Assembly: GCA_002502245.1 (NCBI GenBank)
Contig: DAPW01000005.1
Span: forward strand, 12,026-53,545
DNA from: Methanoregula sp. UBA154
GTDB taxonomy: Archaea > Halobacteriota > Methanomicrobia > Methanomicrobiales > Methanospirillaceae
DNA length: 41,520 nt
Direction of reading: 5' to 3'
Shown here: positions 16,204-24,689 of the stretch, piece after piece
How positions within the stretch are numbered: the stretch's first letter is position 1
How the letters are laid out: each line of letters opens with the position of its first letter
Position numbers and translations under genes: made by a program
The notes under the pieces: model-generated
What the model saw: the letters and a program-made list of their open reading frames with translations, nothing else
The model's database searches: none
What the model was told of the DNA's origin: nothing

Positions 16204-17778
16204 ATGAAGAAGCCTGTTCTCATGCTGTTCATTGTTATCCTTGCGATGACTGGATTTGTCTTCCCGGCGGCTGCCTCGCAGCTTATCGGTGGCGCCATGG
16301 GGTATTATGACATTTCATCCACGCCCGCCGGTGCAACCGTTACGGTTGATGACACGATCGTCGGGATATCGCCGACAACGGTCCCCGTCTTCACGACGGC
16401 CACACCGGGCCATCTGATCGAGGTCGAAAAGGCCGGCTACCAGACCTGGAGCCAGTACTATGCCGGAAATCCGGCAGAAGGTGAGCACATCTCTGTCCAT
16501 GCCGCGCTGGTGCTGATCCCCACGGTTGCTCCCACGCCATTCCCCGGCAGCCAGAAGGGTTACTATCTTGTGAGGTCGGACCCGCCGGGAGCCCAGGTAT
16601 CCTTCGACGGGACAAACTATGGATCCGCCCCGGTCTCCATCGGGGTTTCCACCACGGGCACTCCCGGCCATTCCATCACGGTTTCCCGGGCCGGTTACGA
16701 GACCTGGAGCCAGTTCTATTCCGGCAATCCCGCTCCTGACCAGACCATCGACGTCTTCGCGTCCCTGACCCCGGTTGTCCAGACCGGATCCATCTCAGTC
16801 ACGTCCAACCCCTCGGGTGCCTCTGCTATCCTGGATAACGGGTATGACCAGGTTATCACTGCAGGGACGTTTACGGGGGTAAGTACCGGCTGGCACAATG
16901 TGCGGGTCTCAAAGTCCGGCTACCAGCCCTACTCGACAAGCATCGATGTGAAACCGGGCCAGACAAGCACCGTGTATGCCAGCCTTGTGCCAAACCAGCA
17001 GACCGGGTCAATATCTGTCTCTTCATCCCCGGTCGGGGCCGGCCTGTACGTGGATACCATCTACCAGGGGCTCACCAACCAGATCGTTGGCAACCTTGCA
17101 ACCGGACCCCACACGGTGACCCTGAAAAAATCCGGCTATAAGGATTATTCACAAACGGCCACAGTGAACAGTGCCCAGACCAGCTACCTGTCTGTCACAC
17201 TCACCCCGCTCATGAGTCCTACGGTCGGCGATCTTGACGTCTTCTCGACACCTTCCGGTGCTTCTGTCTATCTCAATGGTGAATACAAGGGAGAGACCCG
17301 CGCTTCCGGCCCCCTGTACATCACCGGCGTTTCCCCCGGGACCTATACCCTGCTCATGAAAAAAACAGGATACCTGGACTATACCACGGCAGCGCGGGTT
17401 GATGCAGGATCAACAGCAACGGTATCGGGAGCGCTCGTGCCTGCATCCACCTCTTCGTCTATCGTAAGTGCCGAGATCTTCTCCCAGCCAAGCGGCGCCG
17501 ATGTCCTCATCAACAATGCCTACAAGGGGATCACCCCCCTGTCCCTGGACAACATACCGGTCGATACCACGACGACCTACAGTGTCGAGATCCGGCTGGC
17601 CGGCTATACCCCGTACACCGCATCAGGTGTTCTCAAACCCGGGCAGAATGTCGTGATCAATGCTGCCCTCACCCCCCTGGTTGTGCCAACAACGGTCACC
17701 CCCCTCTCACCCGTGCCGGTTATTGCGGCGCTCTCAGCGGTCGGATTTTTCTTCCTGCTTCAGACAAAGAAGCGGTAA
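16204..17778 (+). CDS. multi-PEGA surface protein with C-terminal anchor
   Basis: A 524-aa secreted protein with a signal peptide (KKPVLMLFIVILAMTGFVFPAAAS). Six PEGA-type repeats span about residues 35-500. Each begins with a STPAGATV/SNPSGASA-type strand, then a short (Y/D)xG turn and a GxHxVxxxKxGYxxYS segment, for example GPHTVTLKKSGYKDYSQTATV. The first two repeats share the near-identical TPGHxIxVxxAGYxTWSQ(Y/F)Y. The C-terminus has one hydrophobic helix (VPVIAALSAVGFFFLL) ending in KKR, so the protein is tethered outside the cell. The start has GGAGAG close upstream and a TATA-like TTTTAATAC at about 16169. Probably an S-layer-associated or adhesive protein. Confidence 0.85.
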   Translation: MKKPVLMLFIVILAMTGFVFPAAASQLIGGAMGYYDISSTPAGATVTVDDTIVGISPTTVPVFTTATPGHLIEVEKAGYQTWSQYYAGNPAEGEHISVHAALVLIPTVAPTPFPGSQKGYYLVRSDPPGAQVSFDGTNYGSAPVSIGVSTTGTPGHSITVSRAGYETWSQFYSGNPAPDQTIDVFASLTPVVQTGSISVTSNPSGASAILDNGYDQVITAGTFTGVSTGWHNVRVSKSGYQPYSTSIDVKPGQTSTVYASLVPNQQTGSISVSSSPVGAGLYVDTIYQGLTNQIVGNLATGPHTVTLKKSGYKDYSQTATVNSAQTSYLSVTLTPLMSPTVGDLDVFSTPSGASVYLNGEYKGETRASGPLYITGVSPGTYTLLMKKTGYLDYTTAARVDAGSTATVSGALVPASTSSSIVSAEIFSQPSGADVLINNAYKGITPLSLDNIPVDTTTTYSVEIRLAGYTPYTASGVLKPGQNVVINAALTPLVVPTTVTPLSPVPVIAALSAVGFFFLLQTKKR

Positions 17779-18563
17779 GACCATACCCGGATCCATTTTT
17801 TTAAGGGGAGAGAGTCCCGTTCTGGCGACTAAGTTATCATAACCGGTTTTCCCCTCATGATCGCTCTCGGGGGCTCCGGCATGGTGTGCCTTTGTGCCCC
17901 CGCCACATGGGCATACCCCCCATCAGGATGGTCGCTTCAGACGGCTGACCGGGAACCTTCGAAGAAAAGGGGGTCGGGGGGGCGCCCCGCATGCTGCCCC
18001 CCCTTTGGGGAGAGAGGGGCACCCTCGTAGTTATCGAAGAAGAGTAACCTGGTTACCGGAAAAAATTGAAATCCTGGCAGGGAAAATCTGAACTTTTTAG
18101 TCTGGTCCGCGAACTTATTTCAACATTTTTTTCCGTCGTGATCACAGAAAAATTCCGGTAGTTCAAATGGGATTATCCCCCGTGCGGGCAGGAACCGTTG
18201 CCGGTATGCAGAAATTCTTTTCTTCCTGTCACAGGTTTTGGGCCGGAATACATGCCGGTGCCATTATTGCGGAGTGGCGATGCAATGAGGGTTCCCGGGT
18301 CGTGAACACGATCTCTTTTGTTTTTGAATATCCGGGTAATCCTGATCAGTGATCCCGGACGAACGTTATCCGGAAAGGAATTCCGGCATACAATCCCTGC
18401 CCTGCAACTCTTATAGAAAAGGGATAAGATCAATCCCCGGGAAAAGAGTGACGTTTCTTACCGGTGCCTCTTCCCGATTTTCCAGAATGATATCATCCTG
18501 CTTTTCCGGTATTCCGACCGGCGCGCTCATCCGCCGGACAGCTCGGGAAATACTATACGGAAT
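17779..18563 (+). other. non-coding stretch with GC-rich inverted repeats
   Basis: No gene is supported. Positions 17850-18030 are very GC-rich with G-runs and C-runs able to form hairpins. The block CTCGGGGGCTCCGGC..TGTGCCCCCGCC weakly recalls element C, and GGGCGCCCC with GAGAGGGGCACCCTCGTAG recalls family A. These may be decayed copies. 18060-18560 is ordinary sequence without a recognisable feature. Confidence 0.35.
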
Positions 18564-19388
18564 CTACGCTTCGAGCAGCTTGTTTGCAAACGGCTGGGAT
18601 GCGATCAGGATTGGCCGGTCTGCTTCCGATGCGTGCCAGGCAGCGCTGTACAGCAGGAGCAGGGCATTGTCCATCATCGTGTCAAACTCCCGGTCCGGCT
18701 GATCCGCTGCAGGCAGGGGTTTGGCCATCAGGGCGGCATCGGCCGGTAAAAACTTCTGGTATGTTACCGGGCGCGGCAGGTTTTTCTCGAGGAGTTCTGC
18801 GTGCTGGCGGAGGATACCAAACGCCCGGACCAGCGGTTCGGGGGTCCCCTCATGACACGCGCCGGCATGCGACACGTCCGCTGCCTTCCGGTACTCTCCC
18901 TCGGCAAAATAGAGAAAGGCCATCGATGCATTGCGGCCACCCGCAGGTTCAAGCCCGGCAAGTACATCCCGGGTTGATTCGACATAGGTCCTGAGCGGCG
19001 TGGCGGCCAGCTCCTTCCTGCCGTGGGAACGGTCATCCGCGCCAGCACCGAAACGGAAATGCAGGCGGATGACGAGGGTCGTGAGCCCGGCAGCATAGAA
19101 GAGCTGCAGCAGGATCCCCTGGTAATAATCAATGGGGGTGACGAGGAATATGAACCCGTAAAGCGGGGTCGTGAGAGAGACGATATCCTTCCTCGGCCGG
19201 TACCACGCGAGGTACGCCAGAAGACAGGAAGCAAGAAAACTGCCGGCTGCCGCGTACTGAATCTCAGACAGTATCCCGGCCTCCCAGAGGGCAATCCCTG
19301 AAAGGGTACTCCCGAACGCGAGCACGGGTACGAGTGCTTCAAGGTAATAGATACGATTATTGCGTAATTTGTCAGGTTTATCGGTCAT
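18564..19388 (-). CDS. membrane protein of unknown function, four N-terminal helices
   Basis: A 274-aa product. After a short polar N-terminus, four hydrophobic helices occupy about residues 14-110 (ALVPVLAFGSTLSGIALW, YAAAGSFLASCLLAYLAWY, TTPLYGFIFLVTP, LLQLFYAAGLTTLVIRL). The remaining 160 residues are soluble and helical, with a TPR-like feel around MAFLYFAEGEYRKAADV, and end in a region rich in Ala and Leu. No family is recognised. It starts 41 bases after the OB-fold gene, which itself follows fdhC by 23 bases, so all three probably form one transcript. Confidence 0.65.
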   Translation of the reverse strand: MTDKPDKLRNNRIYYLEALVPVLAFGSTLSGIALWEAGILSEIQYAAAGSFLASCLLAYLAWYRPRKDIVSLTTPLYGFIFLVTPIDYYQGILLQLFYAAGLTTLVIRLHFRFGAGADDRSHGRKELAATPLRTYVESTRDVLAGLEPAGGRNASMAFLYFAEGEYRKAADVSHAGACHEGTPEPLVRAFGILRQHAELLEKNLPRPVTYQKFLPADAALMAKPLPAADQPDREFDTMMDNALLLLYSAAWHASEADRPILIASQPFANKLLEA

Positions 19389-19429
19389 GGTAGCAGGACT
19401 CCGGATGCAGGGAAAATAGCGGGAAATGC

Positions 19430-19936
19430 TTACGGCTTCCGGTCAATTTTCCGGATGATGACGCAGTTGATCACCGGTTCACCGGTCAGCATATAGCGCC
19501 GGATCACCTGGCCGTAGACCTCGACGATATCCTTGACCTTCACGTCCTCCGGCGGCGTTGTGAACATCTTGACGGATATCGCACCGGAACGGTCAGCGAC
19601 CGAGTACTGCGGGCGGTTGAGGAACTGGAAATGGACACGCTCGACAACTCCCTCGATACGGACGATCTTTCCGATCATGCTCTCGTTGATCAGCCTGACC
19701 CGGACCGTCTTTGCTTCCTTCTCGTACGTTGGCTCCAGGTCCTTGTACTGGCTCCGGCTCATATAGTTGAGCGCAACAGGGATGACGAGCAGCAGAAAGA
19801 GGCTTGGGATCATCCAGATAAGATGGGGACGGATACCCGTGTCCATCATTGCGGCAATGATTAATAAAAGGGTGAAGAAGACAAACACCCCGATCGAGAT
19901 GTTTGAAACCTTCACATCGATGGTTCCGATTTTCAT
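19430..19936 (-). CDS. membrane-anchored OB-fold protein
   Basis: A 168-aa product with two N-terminal helices (ISIGVFVFFTLLLIIAAMM and LIWMIPSLFLLLVIPVAL) and then a C-terminal OB-fold (about residues 75-165): TVRVRLINESMIGKIVRIEGVVERV, YSVADRSGAISVKMF, and VKVKDIVEVYGQVIRRY, the five-strand rhythm of tRNA/helicase-type OB-folds. Whether this domain binds nucleic acid or another ligand is unknown. It follows fdhC by 23 bases on the same strand and is followed by the 4-helix protein. Confidence 0.7.
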   Translation of the reverse strand: MKIGTIDVKVSNISIGVFVFFTLLLIIAAMMDTGIRPHLIWMIPSLFLLLVIPVALNYMSRSQYKDLEPTYEKEAKTVRVRLINESMIGKIVRIEGVVERVHFQFLNRPQYSVADRSGAISVKMFTTPPEDVKVKDIVEVYGQVIRRYMLTGEPVINCVIIRKIDRKP

Positions 19937-19959
19937 GAAATAATTGATGGGTGGTTTAT

Positions 19960-20838
19960 CTACTTCAGTGCTGCGATCTCTTTCCTGAACGCAACCCAGT
20001 AGATGACACCAACGAAGAACATACCACCAACAATGTTACCAAGGGTAACCGGTATGATGTTGGCGGTCCACATGGTAACCCAGTTGATGCTGGCATTGAT
20101 CTTCGCGGGGTCGGTTACGAATCCCTGGGTGAAGATACCCGCGGGGATGAAGTACATGTTCGCGATCGAGTGTTCGAACCCGCTGGAAACGAAGGCCATG
20201 ATCGGGAACCAGATACCAAAGAACTTGCCTGCCGCGTCATCTGCACAGATACCGAGCAGGATAGCGAGGTTGACAAGCCAGTTGCAGGCAATGGCTTTGA
20301 GGAATGCAGAATAGAATCCCATCATGCCAACATATCCCACCTTGGCACCGGCAATCGCAATCGCCCGTGAGCCGAATGCCGTCACCGTTCCTACGCCCGC
20401 GGCATCGAAGGAGACAAACGGACCGTTTGCACAGATGTAGGCAAAGACTACGGACCCGATGAAGTTCCCGATATACACAAGGACCCACAGGGTCATGACC
20501 TGTGCCCAGCTGATCTTGTGGATGAACGCAGCCATCGGGGCGAGCATTGCATCGCCCGTAAAGAGCTCAGCACCCGTAAGAACGGTGATGATAAGCCCAA
20601 CCGGGAACACAGATCCCAGAATCAGCTGGGAGAAACCAGCACTGGCAGTGCCGTAGCGCAGCGCGGCGTCGGTTGCCATAATTCCTGTTGAACAAACCGT
20701 TGCAAGGGCCGCACCCATAGCGATGTATGCGCCTGACATGAATCCACGGAGGACCATGTTCCAGGCCGGCAGGCCTACCTTGTACTTCCCGGCGTCCCCT
20801 GCTTTTGCAGTGATCGCTACCGGAGGATGAAATACCAT
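19960..20838 (-). CDS. fdhC: formate channel/transporter FdhC (FNT family)
   Basis: A 292-aa pentameric FNT channel that brings formate into the cell for formate-dependent methanogenesis. The family's six helices are seen: GFMSGAYIAMGAALATV (helix 1), LGSVFPVGLIITVLTGAELFTGD (helix 2 with the characteristic loop), VYIGNFIGSVVFAYI (helix 3), NWLVNLAILLGI (helix 4), MAFVSSGFEHSIANMYFIP (helix 5 with the conserved SxGFEHxxANM motif and central-pore His), and a last helix with NIIPVTLGNIVGGMFFVGVIYW. ATG 20838 is preferred (GAGGTG upstream); GTG 20865 is an in-frame alternative. The fdhA/fdhB dehydrogenase genes are not adjacent. Confidence 0.93.
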   Translation of the reverse strand: MVFHPPVAITAKAGDAGKYKVGLPAWNMVLRGFMSGAYIAMGAALATVCSTGIMATDAALRYGTASAGFSQLILGSVFPVGLIITVLTGAELFTGDAMLAPMAAFIHKISWAQVMTLWVLVYIGNFIGSVVFAYICANGPFVSFDAAGVGTVTAFGSRAIAIAGAKVGYVGMMGFYSAFLKAIACNWLVNLAILLGICADDAAGKFFGIWFPIMAFVSSGFEHSIANMYFIPAGIFTQGFVTDPAKINASINWVTMWTANIIPVTLGNIVGGMFFVGVIYWVAFRKEIAALK

Positions 20839-21002
20839 TTTTTTACACACCTCTGAAATATCCACCTATACCAGCAACGTATTATACCACTTTTCTGTAT
20901 AGGCCAATGTTACATTCTTTTTCGGCGTTATTAATAATTTTCTACTTGTTTGCGATTCTGGCCGTAATAAAACGGGTAATAAAAAAAAGCATGAATTGCA
21001 AA

Positions 21003-21022
21003 GTACACTGTTTCTAGTGTAC
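21003..21022. promoter_or_regulatory. perfect inverted repeat GTACACT-N6-AGTGTAC
   Basis: A seven-base perfect inverted repeat with a six-base spacer lies in the AT-rich region shared by fdhC (minus) and the deacetylase-like gene (plus). It has operator-like dimensions and is 165 bases from the fdhC start. It is not followed by a T-run, so a terminator is unlikely. The rest of 20839-21285 is AT-rich promoter sequence with TATA-like TTATTAATA near 20930 on the minus strand. Confidence 0.4.
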
Positions 21023-21285
21023 AATAACCAAATATCATTGATTTTGTTCCCTACGGAATGGAGAGCAGAATCGAGCGGATAGTGTATGCTGATACGCGGT
21101 GTGCTGACGGACAGGACGCGCAAACGAGGGCTCCTTCCGGAGTTTTTTCAAAAACACGCGCTCCAGCGCCCCCGCCGGCTCTTTCCGGGCTCCATGAATG
21201 GTATTATGGTGGAAATGACTCTTTCAATATCTTCAAAAACGTTGATCGGAAATAGTATACATACTGGGTTATCCTGAGGTACCTG

Positions 21286-22326
21286 ATGGAGTATTCCGTA
21301 ATTACCGGTCCGGTTTTCGAACAGCATGACAAGCTGGGTCATGTCGAGAGCCAGGACCGGCTCATCGGGATCATCCGGCAGCTGCCGCGCCAGGTCACCC
21401 GCTATAATCCGGTCCCTGCCGCTATGGCCGATATCCAGCGCGTCCACCACCCGGGTTACCTGAAATGGCTCCGGGTGCAGTGCGAGCGGAACACGGAGTA
21501 CGATTTTGTCCGCGATTCCGTATATGTCGGCGGAAATTTTACCCAATGCTCGCTGTTCAGCGGGTATATCGATGAGAATACCTACCTCAACCCGCACTCG
21601 TACGAAGTGGCCACCCGGGCCGCAGGGTCGGCGATTGCCGCGGCGGAGCGCACGCTCGATGGCGAGAGTTGTTTTGCGCTGGTCCGCCCGCCGGGCCACC
21701 ATGCGGCCTCGGCATGGGCAATGGGGTTCTGCATCGTCAATAACGTGGCCATCGCTGCCGCAAAAGCCCTCATGCGGGTGAACCGGGTTGCCATCATTGA
21801 CTGGGACGTACACCACGGCAACGGCACGCAGGATATCTTCTACAACAACGATCGCGTCCTCTACTGCTCAACGCACCAGGATGACGCGTTCCCGCACACC
21901 GGCCATTTCGAAGAGACGGGTACCGGGCCCGGCACCGGTTTCACCGTCAATGCCCCGCTCCCGGCAAAGAGCACTGTTGCGGACTATTCCCTGGTGTTCC
22001 GGGAGGTGTTTTTGCCGGCAATCGCACGCATCGATCCGGATCTCATCATCATATCCGCCGGTCAGGATGTTCTCTGCGATGACCCGGTCGGGGATATGCA
22101 GCTGGTACCGGAGGACCTGGGGTACCTGACCGGCCTTGTCCTCGACACGACCGGCATGCCCCTTGCGCTCGTGCTGGAAGGTGGCTATGGCCCGTCGCTC
22201 GGGTTGGGCGTGCGGAACATCCTTGATGCACTGGACGGGGCCCGGCCTAAGTGCAGTACCAGGACGCCCGGCAAAAAAACGGAAGATCTTGTTGCAAAAC
22301 TGAAGGAGACCCACAACCTGTGCTAA
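21286..22326 (+). CDS. histone deacetylase/AcuC-family zinc amidohydrolase
   Basis: A 346-aa arginase/deacetylase-fold enzyme. The family motifs are clear: RPPGHHA with the tandem catalytic His at 138-139, IDWDVHHGNGTQDIF with zinc ligands Asp174 and His176, SAGQDVLCDDP with the third ligand Asp261, and LEGGY with the transition-state Tyr301. In most relatives the residue before Asp261 is Phe (SAGFDAH); Gln here may alter the substrate pocket. Substrates in archaea are unknown; acetylated polyamines or lysine residues of chromatin proteins such as Alba or histones are possible. It stands alone between fdhC (divergent) and a membrane protein gene. Confidence 0.88.
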   Translation: MEYSVITGPVFEQHDKLGHVESQDRLIGIIRQLPRQVTRYNPVPAAMADIQRVHHPGYLKWLRVQCERNTEYDFVRDSVYVGGNFTQCSLFSGYIDENTYLNPHSYEVATRAAGSAIAAAERTLDGESCFALVRPPGHHAASAWAMGFCIVNNVAIAAAKALMRVNRVAIIDWDVHHGNGTQDIFYNNDRVLYCSTHQDDAFPHTGHFEETGTGPGTGFTVNAPLPAKSTVADYSLVFREVFLPAIARIDPDLIIISAGQDVLCDDPVGDMQLVPEDLGYLTGLVLDTTGMPLALVLEGGYGPSLGLGVRNILDALDGARPKCSTRTPGKKTEDLVAKLKETHNLC

Positions 22327-22387
22327 AGGGGCGGACAGACCGGCATCAAACCGTTAAGAAAAAAAAGAGGGAGCACCAAGGAAAGCT

Positions 22388-22840
22388 ATGGATAAAAATA
22401 CCATCACGATCCTGGCCGGCGGGATACTGGTCACGATACTCCTATACTTTGTCAGTATTTACCTTGCCGGGGTCGCCCTCATCATCCTTGTCGCTATCGT
22501 CATGTCTCTCATGATCATGAACGAAACCACGGGTATGCCCCAGATTACTGTACGGCTGAAAGACGATGCAAAGGCAGTCATCATCACCAACAAAGGAAAT
22601 TCACCGGCACTTAAGATCCATGTCGCCCTCGTCCCGATGAATATCGAGTATGACGTGCCTTCCCTTGCCGTTGATGCTTCGCATGAATACCCGCTCTCTG
22701 CCATGATCCCTGAGGTAAAAGTGGTTGTTACTTTCGAGAACGAGAAGGGACAACGGTTCTCTCACACGCACAGACTGTCAGCAAGCGGGGAAGAGTATGA
22801 TCCCTTGAAACCGATGATCCCCGTGTTCGGGTGGAAATAA
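22388..22840 (+). CDS. membrane-anchored protein with an exterior beta domain
   Basis: A 150-aa product with two closely spaced hydrophobic helices (ITILAGGILVTILLYFVSIYL and VALIILVAIVMSLMIM). A domain of about 100 residues rich in beta pattern follows: ITVRLKDDAKAVIITNKGNSPALKIHVALVP, then YDVPSLAVDASHEYPLSAMIPEVKVVVTFENEKGQRFSHTHRLSA. This looks like an immunoglobulin-like fold. No family is recognised. AAGGAAAG upstream is an acceptable ribosome site. 61 bases after the deacetylase-family gene, so possibly co-transcribed. Confidence 0.65.
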   Translation: MDKNTITILAGGILVTILLYFVSIYLAGVALIILVAIVMSLMIMNETTGMPQITVRLKDDAKAVIITNKGNSPALKIHVALVPMNIEYDVPSLAVDASHEYPLSAMIPEVKVVVTFENEKGQRFSHTHRLSASGEEYDPLKPMIPVFGWK

Positions 22841-22999
22841 CCGGGTACCAGTCCCGGAAACCGGCACTCCTGTTTTTGGACGATAATCCCGGTATCCGGT
22901 TTTAAAATACCGTGATGATGCCTGCGCCGCGCGCTTTCATCCTTTTAAAATATGCAGATTTGGAAAATAAACCGATATCATTAATATTCACAACTGAAA

Positions 23000-23947
23000 A
23001 TGTCTGATAATCCTATGATTCGTATTCGCCATGCTTTCCTGTGTGCCGTTGTCATCGTCCTGATGATCACTGCCGGTTGTACCCAGAACACGCTCGCACC
23101 CCCGGCGGTTGTCACAACGGCTGAGACAACTGCCGCACCACCGGTGCCTTCCACTGCAGCGGTGCCGGCCGGCACCACCCTGCCGGTTACTGCCGGTACG
23201 CAGTCACCCGGCACCTGCACTGCCGATACCAGCAGCGATGCCGCCAACTGCGGCGGGTGCGGGTATGCCTGCCCGGCCAACGCGATCTGCCAGGACAGCC
23301 AGTGCTATTGTATGGATGGGTATACCGTTGAAAACAACGAGTGCGTTCTCGCGCCTGCCATAACGGATACCGGCTGCCCGGCCGGCATGAGCCCGTGCCC
23401 GGACGGGTACTGTTATGATCTCGCGTCCAGTGCCGGGAACTGCGGCATCTGCGGGAATTTGTGCCCGGCCGGCATGGCATGCAGCGCATCGGTCTGCACA
23501 AATGTCGTGACCGACGCCACGACCGCTCCTGTGGCCACAACGACAACCTCATCAACCGGGCCGACAACAACAGTGACCTTCGGGCCGGTTACCTCCCGGA
23601 CTCAGCTGGGTGAACTGAGCACTCCCCTGAAAGCCTGTATCCTTTCGGGAGGTACCTACTGCGACGGGTCCTGTGTGAACCTCTCGACAAGCACCTCAAA
23701 CTGCGGCGAGTGCGGGAAGGTGTGCAAGTCACTGGCTCCGACCTGTTGCAGCGGCACCTGCGTGGACCTGCAGACGAATGAATCCAACTGCGGTACCTGC
23801 GGGCATAAGTGCCCCATCTATACGAGCTGCATATCAGGGTCCTGCAAGTCAACGGTTGTTATCACCAGGGTGACGCCACTACAAGTAGTTCCCTCGTACA
23901 AGATTGTGAATCCGGACTTTCTTGCACCGGTCGAGCGGCAGATCTAA
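23000..23947 (+). CDS. Cys-rich lipoprotein with NCGxCGxxC repeats
   Basis: A 315-aa secreted lipoprotein with signal and lipobox ITAGC (lipidated Cys near residue 27) followed by a long Thr/Ala/Pro linker. Four copies of a small disulfide-type module appear as NCGGCGYAC, NCGICGNLC, NCGECGKVC and NCGTCGHKC. Each is accompanied by a preceding acidic Cx4-6C segment such as CSGTCVDLQTNESNCG. A second Thr-rich linker divides the modules two and two. Such modules are known from bacterial and archaeal surface proteins; binding function is unknown. ATG at 23015 is an alternative start. Confidence 0.75.
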   Translation: MSDNPMIRIRHAFLCAVVIVLMITAGCTQNTLAPPAVVTTAETTAAPPVPSTAAVPAGTTLPVTAGTQSPGTCTADTSSDAANCGGCGYACPANAICQDSQCYCMDGYTVENNECVLAPAITDTGCPAGMSPCPDGYCYDLASSAGNCGICGNLCPAGMACSASVCTNVVTDATTAPVATTTTSSTGPTTTVTFGPVTSRTQLGELSTPLKACILSGGTYCDGSCVNLSTSTSNCGECGKVCKSLAPTCCSGTCVDLQTNESNCGTCGHKCPIYTSCISGSCKSTVVITRVTPLQVVPSYKIVNPDFLAPVERQI

Positions 23948-23981
23948 TCTCTTATTTTTAAGGTAACGTTCTATTTTGACT

Positions 23982-23998
23982 GCCCTTTAGAAACGGGC
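23982..23998 (+). repeat. isolated terminal hairpin of family A
   Basis: GCCCTTTAGAAACGGGC is almost identical to the first hairpin of the A copy at 31981-31997 and similar to those at 33957-33973 and 14080-14097, but no A core follows. It lies 35 bases after the lipoprotein stop, so it could be a remnant or a transcription end site. Confidence 0.4.
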
Positions 23999-24134
23999 AA
24001 AGATGACGGTTTCATAAGAAACAGTCACCGGCTGTCCCGACTGTACCCGTCCTGCAACACGGAACTGGTGGCGCACAAGGGGGGCTCGATGTCCTGGAAA
24101 ACGGTGTTTCAACGGGTGAGGTTCCGGATTTTTC

Positions 24135-24689
24135 TTACGCAATATACCTTTCCAGAACTGCCAGCGCCTCGAGTTCCTTCTTCCCGCCGCACTTCCGCAC
24201 GATACCCGCTTCGTAATCGATCAGGCCCTTCAGATCCGGATCGCGGGTGACCTTGTACCGTGTTGCATGCACGGTGGCGTCGATCAGGTTGTTGAAGCCC
24301 CGGTTGACCGGGTAGAGTACAACCTCTTCAATACGCTCCTTCTCCGGTTTCAGCGAGACCGTCATCGTTTCAGCTGTCCGGTGTTCGACCGTTGCGCTGA
24401 ATGCCACCCAGCCGTCCGCACCGGCAAGGCGGTGCATGGTCCTGCCGTTGACCGGCTCCTCGATGAACCTCTCCCGTGGAAGGTCCTCGAACGCGGTCTT
24501 CACGTACAGGAGCGGGTCGTGGATCAAATTTGCGACAACCCAGCCGTCCCGCGCGATATTCTCCGCAGTGTGGCTGCCCAGAAACAGAACAATCCGGTAT
24601 TTTTTCTCGCGGTAATGGATGCCGATGGGGGCCGCGTTGAACGCGGTGGTGGCGATCACCTCGTTGATGCCGCCCTTCAGGAGTCCCAT
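24135..24689 (-). CDS. DUF447 family protein (flavin-binding split-barrel type)
   Basis: A 184-aa cytoplasmic protein matching DUF447: INEVIATTAFNAAPIGIHYREKKYRIVLFLGSHTAENI at the N-terminus, then DGWVVANLIHDPLLYVKTAFEDL, and VVLYPVNRGFNNLIDATVHATRY in the second half. The fold resembles FMN-binding split barrels. Family members occur in methanogens and, from memory, in the tetrahydromethanopterin-linked C1 gene islands of methylotrophic bacteria, usually near a CitG-like gene. Here it overlaps that gene by 13 bases, giving a co-translated pair. Function is not established. Confidence 0.8.
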   Translation of the reverse strand: MGLLKGGINEVIATTAFNAAPIGIHYREKKYRIVLFLGSHTAENIARDGWVVANLIHDPLLYVKTAFEDLPRERFIEEPVNGRTMHRLAGADGWVAFSATVEHRTAETMTVSLKPEKERIEEVVLYPVNRGFNNLIDATVHATRYKVTRDPDLKGLIDYEAGIVRKCGGKKELEALAVLERYIA

